Assembly: GCA_025057115.1 (NCBI GenBank)
Contig: JANWWZ010000005.1
Coordinates: 12,995 to 76,994, forward strand
Direction: 5' to 3'
Origin: Bernardetiaceae bacterium
GTDB taxonomy: Bacteria; Bacteroidota; Bacteroidia; Cytophagales; Thermoflexibacteraceae
Length of the DNA stretch: 64,000 nt
Positions within the stretch are counted from its first letter, which is position 1, and each line of letters begins with the position of its first letter. The notes under the pieces are model-generated. The model was not told the DNA's origin. It saw only the letters and a list, made by a program, of their open reading frames with translations, and made no database searches. The position numbers and the translations under genes were made by a program. Shown here in pieces: positions 53,967 through 63,600 of the stretch.

Positions 53967-54689
53967 ATGAAAATTACATCGCTGGATATCCGCAAAAAAT
54001 CCTTTGAAAAAGTCACTTTTGGCGGCTACAGCAAGGAAGAAGTTCATGCTTTTCTCAATTCCCTTTCGCAAGCATGGGACCAGCTTTCTGCACAAAATCG
54101 CGATTTAGAAAAACGCCTCGCCGACGCCACAGCAGAACTAAACCGCCTGCGAAATTTAGAAGTCTCTTTCATTGAACACATTAACAGATTAGAAGAAAGC
54201 AACCATCAATTGCGCGAAAACGCCAAAAAAGAAGCGGAACTGCTGCTTCATGAAACCCGTATAAAAGCCCATCAACTGCTGGAAGAGGCGCGGTTAAAAG
54301 CCAAAGCTATGATTAAAGAGACTAACCACCATACCTATCAATCCCTTTGTCAAATGCGAGAAGAATTGCGCAAGCTAGACTACACCTGCCGACTGTTGGA
54401 AAAATACCGCAACACCTTGCTGCAAGAAATCAAGCACTTAATCGGTCAGATAAAGGAAAAAATTGAACCCTTGGAAAACGTCAAACGGAATGTAGTTTAT
54501 GAAGAAGAAATTAGAAGAGCCAACGAGCTCATGCAACAGCAGAACCAAAGCGCGCGCCAATTCTTAAAAGAAATTGACGATTCTTTCGCTCCAACTGAAA
54601 GTACTCTACAAACCCATCTTGCCTCCAACGATTCGCCTACCGCTGATCCTTTAAAGGAAACTTCCTCCTTTTTTGATTCTCTCACCTAA
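53967..54689 (+). CDS. DivIVA-domain coiled-coil protein
   Basis: A 240-residue protein with an N-terminal DivIVA-type lipid-binding crossed domain, MKITSLDIRKKSFEKV.FGGYSKEEVHAFL, followed by a long coiled coil (about residues 35-175). In Firmicutes and Actinobacteria DivIVA marks negatively curved membrane at poles and septa; in Bacteroidota its job is little known, with roles in cell shape or division inferred. The final 60 residues are polar and probably disordered. folB follows at 54744 with its own promoter-like box. Confidence 0.85.
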   Translation: MKITSLDIRKKSFEKVTFGGYSKEEVHAFLNSLSQAWDQLSAQNRDLEKRLADATAELNRLRNLEVSFIEHINRLEESNHQLRENAKKEAELLLHETRIKAHQLLEEARLKAKAMIKETNHHTYQSLCQMREELRKLDYTCRLLEKYRNTLLQEIKHLIGQIKEKIEPLENVKRNVVYEEEIRRANELMQQQNQSARQFLKEIDDSFAPTESTLQTHLASNDSPTADPLKETSSFFDSLT

Positions 54690-54712
54690 TGATCTCCAAA
54701 ATAAAAGGGCTA

Positions 54713-54720
54713 TAACTTTG
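54713..54720 (+). promoter_or_regulatory. -7 box TAACTTTG before folB
   Basis: Perfect TAnnTTTG, 24 bases before the folB ATG at 54744; no -33 TTTG at good spacing. Confidence 0.45.
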
Positions 54721-54743
54721 AGCCATTAATATTACCTCGTTTT

Positions 54744-55130
54744 ATGCACAATGATACGGTAGCCCTTAAAGGTTTGATGTTTTTTGCTCGGCACGGGTAT
54801 TATGAGGAAGAGCGAAAAATAGGCAATCGCTACGGAGTGGATATACAAGTAAAAGCCGATCTGCGCCGCGCAGCTAATCACGACTCGCTGAAGGACACCA
54901 TTAATTATGAAACGCTCTACGATATTGCTAAAACAGAAATGGAAAAACCTGCACGGCTTCTTGAACATTTGGCAGAGCGGATCATCAAGCAAATTTTTAA
55001 CCATTTCCCTGCTGCCGAGCAAGTGAAAGTAGTTGTTCGAAAATACAATCCGCCGGTGGGAGGTGTTTGCCGCGCTGCTGAAATTATTCTCTGCAGAACA
55101 AGACAGGAATACGAGCAAGTGTTATCTTAG
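54744..55130 (+). CDS. folB: Dihydroneopterin aldolase
   Basis: Folate-pathway enzyme that converts dihydroneopterin to 6-hydroxymethyl-dihydropterin and glycolaldehyde. The 128-residue protein has LKGLMFFARHGYYEEER, the early tyrosine and histidine of the site, DTINYETLYDIAK in the middle and KYNPPVGG near the end (catalytic lysine region), a standard FolB layout. coaD follows after 23 bases; both act in cofactor synthesis. Confidence 0.92.
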   Translation: MHNDTVALKGLMFFARHGYYEEERKIGNRYGVDIQVKADLRRAANHDSLKDTINYETLYDIAKTEMEKPARLLEHLAERIIKQIFNHFPAAEQVKVVVRKYNPPVGGVCRAAEIILCRTRQEYEQVLS

Positions 55131-55153
55131 TGTTTGTAACCCCGTGTTAAGTT

Positions 55154-55648
55154 ATGTCACCGCGCATTGCTGTGTTTCCTGGCTTTTTTGACCCCTTCAC
55201 TAAAGGACATGAAGATATTGTAAGGCGCGCTAGCCACTTTTTTGACCATATTGTAATCGGCATTGGGCACAACAGCAAAAAGCAGCGCTTCTTCCCCGTA
55301 GAACTTATGCTAGACTGCATCCGAGAAACTTTTGCCGATACCCCTAATGTAAGTGTAGAAGCCTTTCAAGGACTCACGGCAGTTTTTGCCAGAAAAAAAG
55401 GTGCCCAGTTCCTCTTACGCGGATTGCGCAACACTACAGATTTTGAATATGAAAACTCCATTGCCCAAGTAAACCGCAAAATCTCTCCAGGATTGGAAAC
55501 TGTGCTGTTAATCACTTCTCCCCATCTGGCCTATATTAGCTCTTCCCTTGTGCGGGATATTTATCGCTACGGACAAAACATAGATGAATATCTCCCCTAT
55601 TCCTTAGAAGCGGTAATGGCAAAGTATGGACACAAGCCCATCAGGTAG
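55154..55648 (+). CDS. coaD: Phosphopantetheine adenylyltransferase
   Basis: Transfers AMP to 4'-phosphopantetheine in coenzyme A synthesis. The 164-residue protein has FPGFFDPFTKGHEDI (nucleotidyltransferase T-x-G-H, residues 16-19), the RGLRNTTDFEYE segment binding the pantetheine, and the C-terminal YISSSLVRDI that matches the ISSTxVR motif. Length matches bacterial CoaD (about 160). It is convergent with the 5-oxoprolinase gene. Confidence 0.96.
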   Translation: MSPRIAVFPGFFDPFTKGHEDIVRRASHFFDHIVIGIGHNSKKQRFFPVELMLDCIRETFADTPNVSVEAFQGLTAVFARKKGAQFLLRGLRNTTDFEYENSIAQVNRKISPGLETVLLITSPHLAYISSSLVRDIYRYGQNIDEYLPYSLEAVMAKYGHKPIR

Positions 55649-55715
55649 GATTTTATTTGACATATGCTAGCCAAATTAAGGCGGTGCAAAATTCCCCCTA
55701 TTGTGCAAGCAACAC

Positions 55716-58700
55716 TCAATCTGGTTTGCCATAGCCGCCACCGCCAGGGGTATGTATGCAAATTAAATCTTGGGGTTGGAGTTCAGCACTGTCGATGCCT
55801 TGTAAAGGAATTACCCGCCCTTTGCGCACAATCCACTGCTTTCCAGTAGCTCCAGGGCTGCCGCCTGCCATGCCATAAGGAGCTTGTTGCCGATGCTGGC
55901 TAATCAAACTAAGCGAGACGGGCACCAAAAAGCGAATGTGTCGTTCAATGCCGTTGCCTCCTTTCCATTTGCCATTTCCTCCACTGGCGCACCTGATGGC
56001 AAACCGCTCTACCTGTACTGGATAGCGCTTTTCCAATACCTCTACATCAGTAATGCGGGTATTGGTCATATGAGAATGCACTGCATCTGCCCCATCGAAT
56101 CCTTGACCTGCGCCTGTTCCTCCACCTATGGTTTCGTAGTAGCCGAATGAGTCGTTGCCAAAAATGAGGTTGTTCATCGTACCTTGGCTACACGCCATTA
56201 ACTCCAAAGCCTTAATAAGGGTATCAGCAAGCCGCTGACTGACTTCCGTATTTCCCCCTACTACGGCAGGACAATTTGCGGGATTGAGGTCAAACTTAGG
56301 GTTGAGCAGCGAACCTTCGGGTAGGTACATGCTAACCGCTTGCATAATGCCTTCATTGAGCGGCACGTATTCATTCGGTAGCTTGGCAGCAATCAACAAG
56401 CGCAATACGTACATGACTACGCTATTGACAATAGCAGGAGTTGCGTTTAAATTGCCCGCGTGCGCAGGTGCCGTTCCGCTAAAATCTATCACTATTTTTT
56501 CCCCAGAGAGGTCTATTTTTACGCAAAGCGGACTACCATCGTCCAAATATTCTACAGCGGAAAAGGATTGAGCAGGAAGTTGCTGCAAACTGCGCTGCAA
56601 ACACTGGTAAGCGTATTCTTTGAGCTTCTCCATGTAGTAGGTTACCTGCTCGGTCCCATAGTTGGCACATAACTTTTGCAGGCCAATAACACCTGCTTGG
56701 ATAGAAGCTAATGCAGCTTGCAAGTCTGCCAAATTTTCTTGCAGTGCTCGAGTGGGATAGGGAGCTTGCGTAAATATTTTTTGTATCACTTCCCATTGCG
56801 CAATGCCGCCTTTGACCAAGTAAGTGGGAGGAATCACTACGCCTTCTTGAATTAATTGGCACGCGGTAGGCGGCATAGAGCCTGGTCGAGTCCCTCCTAT
56901 CTCTGCGTGATGGGCTCTGTTGGCAAGATAACCTACGAGTTGCTCGTTGAAAAAAACAGGTGCAATCAGAGTTACATCGGGCAGATGAGAACCTCCAAAA
57001 GCAGGATGGTTGGTAATGACTACGTCGCCTGGTTGCATAGGCAACAAACTCTTAACGCTGCGCACGCAAACTCCTAAGCTACCTAGATGCACTGGCACAT
57101 GAGGAGCATTAACTACCAACTCTCCATGCGCATTTAGCAAAGCACAAGAAAAATCAAGCCGCTCCTTGACATTCACGGAAAAGGCTGTGCGCTGCAGCAC
57201 AGCTCCCATTTCTTCTGCAATGGCTGTGAAGCGGTTGGTAAACAGCTCTAAAGCAGCCGCTTGTACCGTGGTTGAGCAGCTCGGGGAATGTTTTTTTAGG
57301 CGATACAAAGCAATATCGCCATTGGAGAGCCGTTCCCAACGCCAGTGAGCGGGTACGTACACAGTGTGGTAATGGCTTAGCAAAATGGCTTCGCCTTCAG
57401 CAGTAGCACCTGTAGGCAATTGGTCAGGTCGAAAAATGGTCAAGTTGTGGTATTTTTCTTCGGAGGTTACTTCTATTAACTCTTCTGCTGGCAAGGGAGG
57501 GTATTGTTGATATTCTTGCTTTACAATCATGGTCAGCCATATGGCTACTACCTCTATTATTGGTTCATCTGGAGGAAAATAGCCATATAATTGCTTGTAT
57601 TGTTGCTTAAACAGGTTAGCTACTTGCTCCAGTGAGTCAGTAGGAGCAAGTTCAACAGCAAGAGTACTTTCCTGACCTTTGAGGCGCAACTCGCCACTTG
57701 TTGAACCAAGCACAATTTGCTCTTTGCGATAACCTTGTGAAAGCAGTGGCTGAACAGCTTGTGTTTTGAGTTGGTCAAATATTTCGTCTCGATATTGGAA
57801 AAAGTCAGGCAAAGGCAATAATATTTGCATAGCTTGCGTATGGGCTACCTCAGTTTGACCGATGCCGTAAGCGCAAAAAAGTCCTGCGTAACGGGGCACG
57901 AGAATTTGGCTAATATCCAGCAAGTCTGCTACGTGGCAAATGTGCTGCCCTCCAGCACCGCCAAAGGCAACTAGAGTGTATTCAGCAGGATTTTCTCCTT
58001 TTCGCGTAGTGATGAGCCTGATGGCTTCCGCCATCTTTTCATTGGCAAGTTGTAGCAAATTTTGCAATAAAGTGGCGCGGTCGACTTCCTCGCCCGTAGC
58101 AGCAAATATTTCTTGTTGGAGTTTTTGGAGGGCAACTTCAGCGGCATGGCGATTGAGAGGAATAGAAAAATTATCAGGCAAGAGCCGACCCGCCAGCAAA
58201 TTGACATCGGTAATAGTGAGGGGTCCACCGTTGCCGTAGCAAGCTGGTCCAGGGAAGGCACCCGCACTTTGAGGTCCCACGGCCAGCCGATGTCCATCAA
58301 AAAAGCAAATAGAGCCTCCTCCAGCCGCTACGGTTTGAATGCACACGGCGCGGTTCATGAGCCAAAGACCCCCCACTTGCGTTTCCGCTTTCCACTCCGG
58401 AATCCTATTAATGCGTGCCACGTCCGTGCTAGTGCCTCCCATGTCAAATGTGATGCAGCGAGCAAAAGGCGTATCTTTTGTATGTTTCCATGCACCAATA
58501 ACCCCTGCTGCCGGACCGCTCAGCAGGCTATCTTTAGGAGCAAATTGGCGATAGTTGCTCAAGTTGCCAGCACTGCTGATAACCTGCAACTGCTCTACCT
58601 TACTTCCAATAGCATCTAAATAGTTGCTAATCACAGGAGCAAGGGCAGCGTTAGCCAAAGCAGTAAGGGTGCGCCATTCGTATTTAATGAGAGGCATTAG

Positions 58701-59477
58701 CTCGGCGCCTGAAGAGAGGTAAAGAAAACCCACCTGCTGCAATTGATTTATTAGATATTGTTCGTGAACGGGATTGAGATAGCTGTTAATAAGCGAGACG
58801 GCCACCGAGGTTGCGCCAATGGCTTTGAGGTGCTCAATTAGGCGAGAAACCTCTTCTTTTTCAAGGGGTTTGATCACTTTGCCCAACGCATCGATGCGCT
58901 CATCAACTTCTACTACAAAATGCGAAGGCAAACTAGGCTTTCTAATTTGGAGAGCAAAGATATCAGGGCGTTGCTGGCTTCCAATGTTTAACAAGTCAGC
59001 AAATCCTTTAGTAACCACTAATGCCACTTTTGGGGTTTTGCCTTCTAGCAAGGCATTAGTGCCTTTAGTAGTTCCCAGTTTCATAACCATGGGAGGAAGA
59101 GCTTGAGAAAGGCTGGTTCTAGTGAGCAAACGAGCCGCTAACAGAGGTGCTTCTTCTCCTGCAGTTAGTTCAAAGAGCGCTCCTGCGGGCAGAGGCGGCA
59201 ATGTTTGGTTTAAAAACAAAAGCCCTTCTTCAAGAGAACTGCCTTCGACCGTGTACTGCTCTCCTTCAGGCAAAAGGCGAAAAAAATACCCCTGAAAAAT
59301 ATCTTGTCGAAAAGGAAAATGGACTTTGCATGCCTTGCCTTCAGCGCAAATTACCTGACCGCGCACTACGCCACTACTAAGTACTTTGCAAGTGTGCCAC
59401 CTGCCATAAGGGTCAAGGGCAATGCAATCAGTGAAAGTGCCTCCTGTATCTACCCAAAAATGCCAACAGCGATTCAT
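55716..59477 (-). CDS. 5-Oxoprolinase, fused HyuA/HyuB subunits
   Basis: ATP-dependent hydrolase that opens 5-oxoproline to glutamate. At 1253 residues it is the fused eukaryote-like form: an N-terminal HyuA half starting WVDTGGTFTDCIAL with GTTKGTNALLEGK and FDMGGTSTDVARI, then GGAGGQHICHVADLL, and a HyuB half from about residue 735 with SVNVKERLDFSCAL, NHPAFGGSHLPDVT and GGNTEVSQR. ATP-binding residues in the DTGGTFTD loop are intact. A hydantoinase or acetone carboxylase relative is possible, but this size and order fit 5-oxoprolinase. Single gene, convergent with coaD, divergent from pyrB. Confidence 0.9.
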   Translation of the reverse strand: MNRCWHFWVDTGGTFTDCIALDPYGRWHTCKVLSSGVVRGQVICAEGKACKVHFPFRQDIFQGYFFRLLPEGEQYTVEGSSLEEGLLFLNQTLPPLPAGALFELTAGEEAPLLAARLLTRTSLSQALPPMVMKLGTTKGTNALLEGKTPKVALVVTKGFADLLNIGSQQRPDIFALQIRKPSLPSHFVVEVDERIDALGKVIKPLEKEEVSRLIEHLKAIGATSVAVSLINSYLNPVHEQYLINQLQQVGFLYLSSGAELMPLIKYEWRTLTALANAALAPVISNYLDAIGSKVEQLQVISSAGNLSNYRQFAPKDSLLSGPAAGVIGAWKHTKDTPFARCITFDMGGTSTDVARINRIPEWKAETQVGGLWLMNRAVCIQTVAAGGGSICFFDGHRLAVGPQSAGAFPGPACYGNGGPLTITDVNLLAGRLLPDNFSIPLNRHAAEVALQKLQQEIFAATGEEVDRATLLQNLLQLANEKMAEAIRLITTRKGENPAEYTLVAFGGAGGQHICHVADLLDISQILVPRYAGLFCAYGIGQTEVAHTQAMQILLPLPDFFQYRDEIFDQLKTQAVQPLLSQGYRKEQIVLGSTSGELRLKGQESTLAVELAPTDSLEQVANLFKQQYKQLYGYFPPDEPIIEVVAIWLTMIVKQEYQQYPPLPAEELIEVTSEEKYHNLTIFRPDQLPTGATAEGEAILLSHYHTVYVPAHWRWERLSNGDIALYRLKKHSPSCSTTVQAAALELFTNRFTAIAEEMGAVLQRTAFSVNVKERLDFSCALLNAHGELVVNAPHVPVHLGSLGVCVRSVKSLLPMQPGDVVITNHPAFGGSHLPDVTLIAPVFFNEQLVGYLANRAHHAEIGGTRPGSMPPTACQLIQEGVVIPPTYLVKGGIAQWEVIQKIFTQAPYPTRALQENLADLQAALASIQAGVIGLQKLCANYGTEQVTYYMEKLKEYAYQCLQRSLQQLPAQSFSAVEYLDDGSPLCVKIDLSGEKIVIDFSGTAPAHAGNLNATPAIVNSVVMYVLRLLIAAKLPNEYVPLNEGIMQAVSMYLPEGSLLNPKFDLNPANCPAVVGGNTEVSQRLADTLIKALELMACSQGTMNNLIFGNDSFGYYETIGGGTGAGQGFDGADAVHSHMTNTRITDVEVLEKRYPVQVERFAIRCASGGNGKWKGGNGIERHIRFLVPVSLSLISQHRQQAPYGMAGGSPGATGKQWIVRKGRVIPLQGIDSAELQPQDLICIHTPGGGGYGKPD

Positions 59478-59675
59478 AAAGCTAAATATAGTACTGCTTC
59501 TAACTTGCCTTTAGTTTTCCGACGCCAATTTTAAAGCCCAATAATTAGCATAAAAAATGAGGTTGGCAATTGATGCTAGCGAATAGGTTCAGGAATACTC
59601 ATGATCCATTCCTTCTTTAGTTGGCTTTAGTCAAGAACGCGCCTGACTTTGGTGCTGCTTGCTATCATATTTGCC

Positions 59676-59683
59676 TAACTTTG
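59676..59683 (+). promoter_or_regulatory. -7 box TAACTTTG before pyrB
   Basis: Perfect TAnnTTTG, 35 bases before the pyrB ATG at 59719; the nearest TTTG lies 24 bases upstream, slightly far. Confidence 0.45.
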
Positions 59684-59718
59684 AAGCGCCTGTCAGCTGG
59701 CAAATACTTCAAATCAAA

Positions 59719-60672
59719 ATGGCTTCTCTTTCGGTAAATCATTTGCTGGGCATTAAGGACTTAACCAGACAAGACATAGAACTCATTTTCGACACTGCTG
59801 ATAAGTTCAAAGAAGTGCTCTACCGCCCTATTCGCAAGGTGCCTTCCCTGCGGGATATGACCATTGCTAACGTATTCTTCGAAAATTCCACGCGCACACG
59901 CATTTCTTTTGAACTGGCAGAAAAGCGCCTTTCGGCAGATGTAATCAATTTTACTGCTTCTGGTAGCTCGGTTAAAAAAGGGGAAACGCTGCTAGATACA
60001 GTAAAAAACATTGTAGCAATGAAAGTGGAAATGATTGTATTGCGGCATAGCAGTCCGGGGGCGCCTCATTTCCTTGCCCGCCAAACTAATGCTTGTATCA
60101 TTAACGCTGGAGATGGCACACATGAACATCCTACGCAGGCTTTGCTAGATGCCTACTCCATTAAAGAAAAATTAGGAGCGGTTGCAGGAAAAAAAATAGC
60201 CATCATCGGCGATATTAGCCATTCTCGGGTAGCACTTTCTAATATTTTCTGTCTTCAAAAGTTAGGAGCTGAAGTCATGGTGTGCGGACCTGCTACTCTG
60301 ATTCCCAAACATATTACCAGCTTGGGTGTTAAAGTAGTACACAATACGCGCCAAGCTCTTCTTTGGTGTGATGTAGCCAATGTCTTGCGCATTCAACTGG
60401 AACGCCAGCAAGATAAACATCTTCCTTCATTGCGAGAGTATGCTCGCTATTTTGGAATTAATGCCGCCCTACTCAAGGAAATTGGAAAACCTATTACTAT
60501 CATGCACCCTGGTCCCATTAATCGCGGCATAGAACTTACTAGCGACGTGGCAGACTCCGCCCACTCCATCATTTTAGACCAAGTAGAAAATGGCGTAGCC
60601 ATTCGAATGGCGGTGCTCTACTTATTGGCAGAAAAAATTAAAGTATATGGTAGGGGTGAAAAGTTGTCGTAA
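59719..60672 (+). CDS. pyrB: Aspartate carbamoyltransferase, catalytic subunit
   Basis: Second step of pyrimidine synthesis: carbamoyl phosphate plus aspartate gives carbamoyl aspartate, the substrate of the dihydroorotase at 43036. The 317-residue protein has the carbamoyl-phosphate motif FENSTRTRISFE, the loop SGSSVKKGETLLDT, LRHSSPGAP, DGTHEHPTQALLDAYSI and a late IMHPGPINRGIEL. No regulatory pyrI gene follows. The ATG at 59719 is preferred over an ATG-less longer frame. The DUF445 gene starts 9 bases after the stop and is probably co-transcribed. Confidence 0.96.
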   Translation: MASLSVNHLLGIKDLTRQDIELIFDTADKFKEVLYRPIRKVPSLRDMTIANVFFENSTRTRISFELAEKRLSADVINFTASGSSVKKGETLLDTVKNIVAMKVEMIVLRHSSPGAPHFLARQTNACIINAGDGTHEHPTQALLDAYSIKEKLGAVAGKKIAIIGDISHSRVALSNIFCLQKLGAEVMVCGPATLIPKHITSLGVKVVHNTRQALLWCDVANVLRIQLERQQDKHLPSLREYARYFGINAALLKEIGKPITIMHPGPINRGIELTSDVADSAHSIILDQVENGVAIRMAVLYLLAEKIKVYGRGEKLS

Positions 60673-60681
60673 TACTACTTT

Positions 60682-63600
60682 ATGCTTACTGCGCTTATTG
60701 CCAAAATCATTAGTGGAGCTTACGTAGGCTACAAAACCAATGACTTGGCTATCCAGATGCTTTTCCGAAAGCGCTTCGGACTGGGTGGGGTTGTCCTGCG
60801 CACACGCCAAGAGTTTATCACCAACATCAGCCAACTAGTAGAGCGCGATATCATCAATCACCATACCCTAAGCCGCGAACTGATTGAAAACACGGGAGCT
60901 TTTCAAAAAAGCATTGCTGAGGCGGTAGAGGATTTTTTCGAGCGCAGGCTATGGTTGTACCTTCCCGAAGATGAACCCATTGCCTCTATCGCTGGCTTTC
61001 AAAGTTCCCTCGATGCCTTTCTTTATTCAGCCAGCCAAGTCATAGCCCATCCACAACTGCAGCGCTCCTGGCACAGAACCATCCATTTAATAGACTGGGA
61101 AATTGTATGCACCCCTATTCTTTTGCAAGCCTTAGAACAACTTCTGCAAGAGCTTTTAGAACTTTCCCAACGCTCCCGCCCTTTCCTATCTCACACCTTG
61201 CCCTACGAACTATTGCAAAGCATTAGCCCTGCTGCTCTTTTTTCAGCAGAAGAGTTTCAACAACTAGGTATTGTTCTTTTTCAACCTCTTGAAAATTTTC
61301 ACCTTGCTGTCCAGTCAAAGCAAGTGGCCAGATGCGCTGAGCGCATTGAAGAATTGCTACTGGATGATTCCCTACTCACGGCAATAGTAGCACCCTTGCT
61401 CGAACTTACTCTCGGCGCGCTGCTGGGTCAAGAAAATGGCAAAACTTTAGTGCGAACCCTAGCCAGCCGACTCATTCTCGTAGTAGAGTCTTCGGAAGGC
61501 TTGCAGTTAATGGAAAACCTTGCCGATGCCTTTGGTCGCCTGCTCAGGCAAGAACAAACTACTATTTACGACTTATTGGGTCAGAATCTTGCTTCTAAGT
61601 TTGATGCTTTTCTTGGCAAATACTTGCCGACTATCCTTTCCCAAATCATTGAATGGCTGCAAGCGCGACGCTTCCAATTAGAAAGCATGATAGATGAAAC
61701 TTTCCGAAAGAATATCAAGTGGAAGCTGCAGGATATTATTTTGCAGCTTTTCGTAGGTAGCGTAAGCCGCTATGCTGATGTAGTCAAGCGCATTACAGAT
61801 GTGCTCAATGAACACAGCCAACACCCAGCAACCACTGCCGCCTTGCTCACCGAACAAATTATTCGCTTTTTGAAGCAAAACAGCATCGGGCAAATTGTGG
61901 AACGCCTCCAGCACAATCAAAAGCGATTGTCTTCTCCAGACAAGGCAAAAAGTCCCGATGCAGTAGCGCTACTACTCCAAAAAGCCATTAAACAAATTTT
62001 ACAGTCCCCTGCAGATGAATGGCTGCAATTTTCTGCCCTTGCCGAGCGACCTTTAAAAGAGTTAGTTACTCCTCAACAAGCAAAATTTTTGGTCAAAGAA
62101 GGTCTGTCTTACCTTTGGCATGCATCTTTTTTGCAAGGTTGGTGTTATCAGCCCGCGGCTAGCGCATGGATACAACAACTATTGTTTGCACAATGGGAAA
62201 AACTCTATCAACTTCCCGTAAGTGCCTTAGTTACCCAAGCTCAGTTCTATCAACTAGTAGCCCAAGCCGATGCCAAACTACCTCAGTTATTGAAAGGCAT
62301 TTTACTCAGTCATCGGCAGGGTATTGTTAACCTTATGAGCCATTTTGCGGCAAGAGCCCTTAATACAGCTCAATGGAGCTTGTTAATTGCCACTTATTTA
62401 GCCAGCAGCTTAGAGCAACTCGGAAAGCAACCTTGGAAAACTGTCTGCAGTGCTTTTAAAAAATGGTCGGTAGCCTTGCCAGCCCAACTCCAACAGTTGT
62501 TGCTACAAAATTTAGAATTTCTCCTAAAAGGCAAAATTGAAGCAGTAGTGCACAACAGTCTCCAAAAAATGCCTAATGAAAAGTTGTTAGAGTTGGTAGA
62601 ACGCTTCATGGGACGGGAGTTAAAGCCCATTACGCTATTAGGTGCCTTGCTAGGTGGGATAGCAGGAGGCATTTTGTCATTTTTGCCCTCTTTTGGTACC
62701 GTTTCCCAACTGGCTTGGCAAGATGCCCTTCTAGCAGCCTTTGCTTATGGACTTACTGGATACGGCACTAACTGGCTTGCTCTGCAGATGATTTTTAAAC
62801 CTTATCGACCTATCCGATGGGGAGGATACGTGCTCCCCTTCACCCCTGGAGTGGTGGCAAAAAATCAACTGCGCTTTGCTGAAAACATGGGCAAGTTTGT
62901 AGCTGGAGGATTGCTCAACGCTCAAAACATTGTTGCTGTTTTAGAAGACAAAAAAGACCAGATTTGCCAGCAAGTAAATGACTATGTCAAAAATACAGCC
63001 CTATCCATCCCTGAAGCATGGATTGCTAAGTATGCCCCTGATTTAGCGACTATTCTGACCGATTGGGCAGGGCAAGCACTGGAACAACATCAAACATCTC
63101 TTGTGCACTTTTTTGCCGAGCAGCTGGGCAATATCTCCTTGCAAGACATGCCTTGGGAGAGGCTTTTCGAGCAGTTAAAAAATCGGTTACAAATTTCTCA
63201 ACATCGGATGGGCTTGGCTAAATGGATTGTTCAACAAACAGGGGAACGCCTTAAGAAAATGAATCTAGCTACCTTGTGGTCCTCTCCTGACTGCGCCGCT
63301 GAAATTGCTTCATGGGCATTGCCCCTTGTAGCCAAAGCAATTGAACAACTCGACCCTAAGTCCTTCTTACTGCTTGCCATCGAACAATTCCAAAAACAAC
63401 TTTGCCACGTACCTCTGAAAAGTTATCTTACCCCACACCAACAAGAAAAATTAACAACGCACCTTTATGCAGCTTTTAAAAAGCAGTTGCAAAATCCTGC
63501 TTTGAGGCAGTCCATTTATCGCCTTATAGAAAGCCGTTTAGCTGCCGAGCTACACCCTGAACGTCCTATTAGCCAACTCTTCGGCGGAAAGCTCCTTGAA

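Noticed and set aside
54732-55118. 128-codon frame opposite folB
   Set aside because: Shadow of folB, whose motifs and start are clear on the plus strand.
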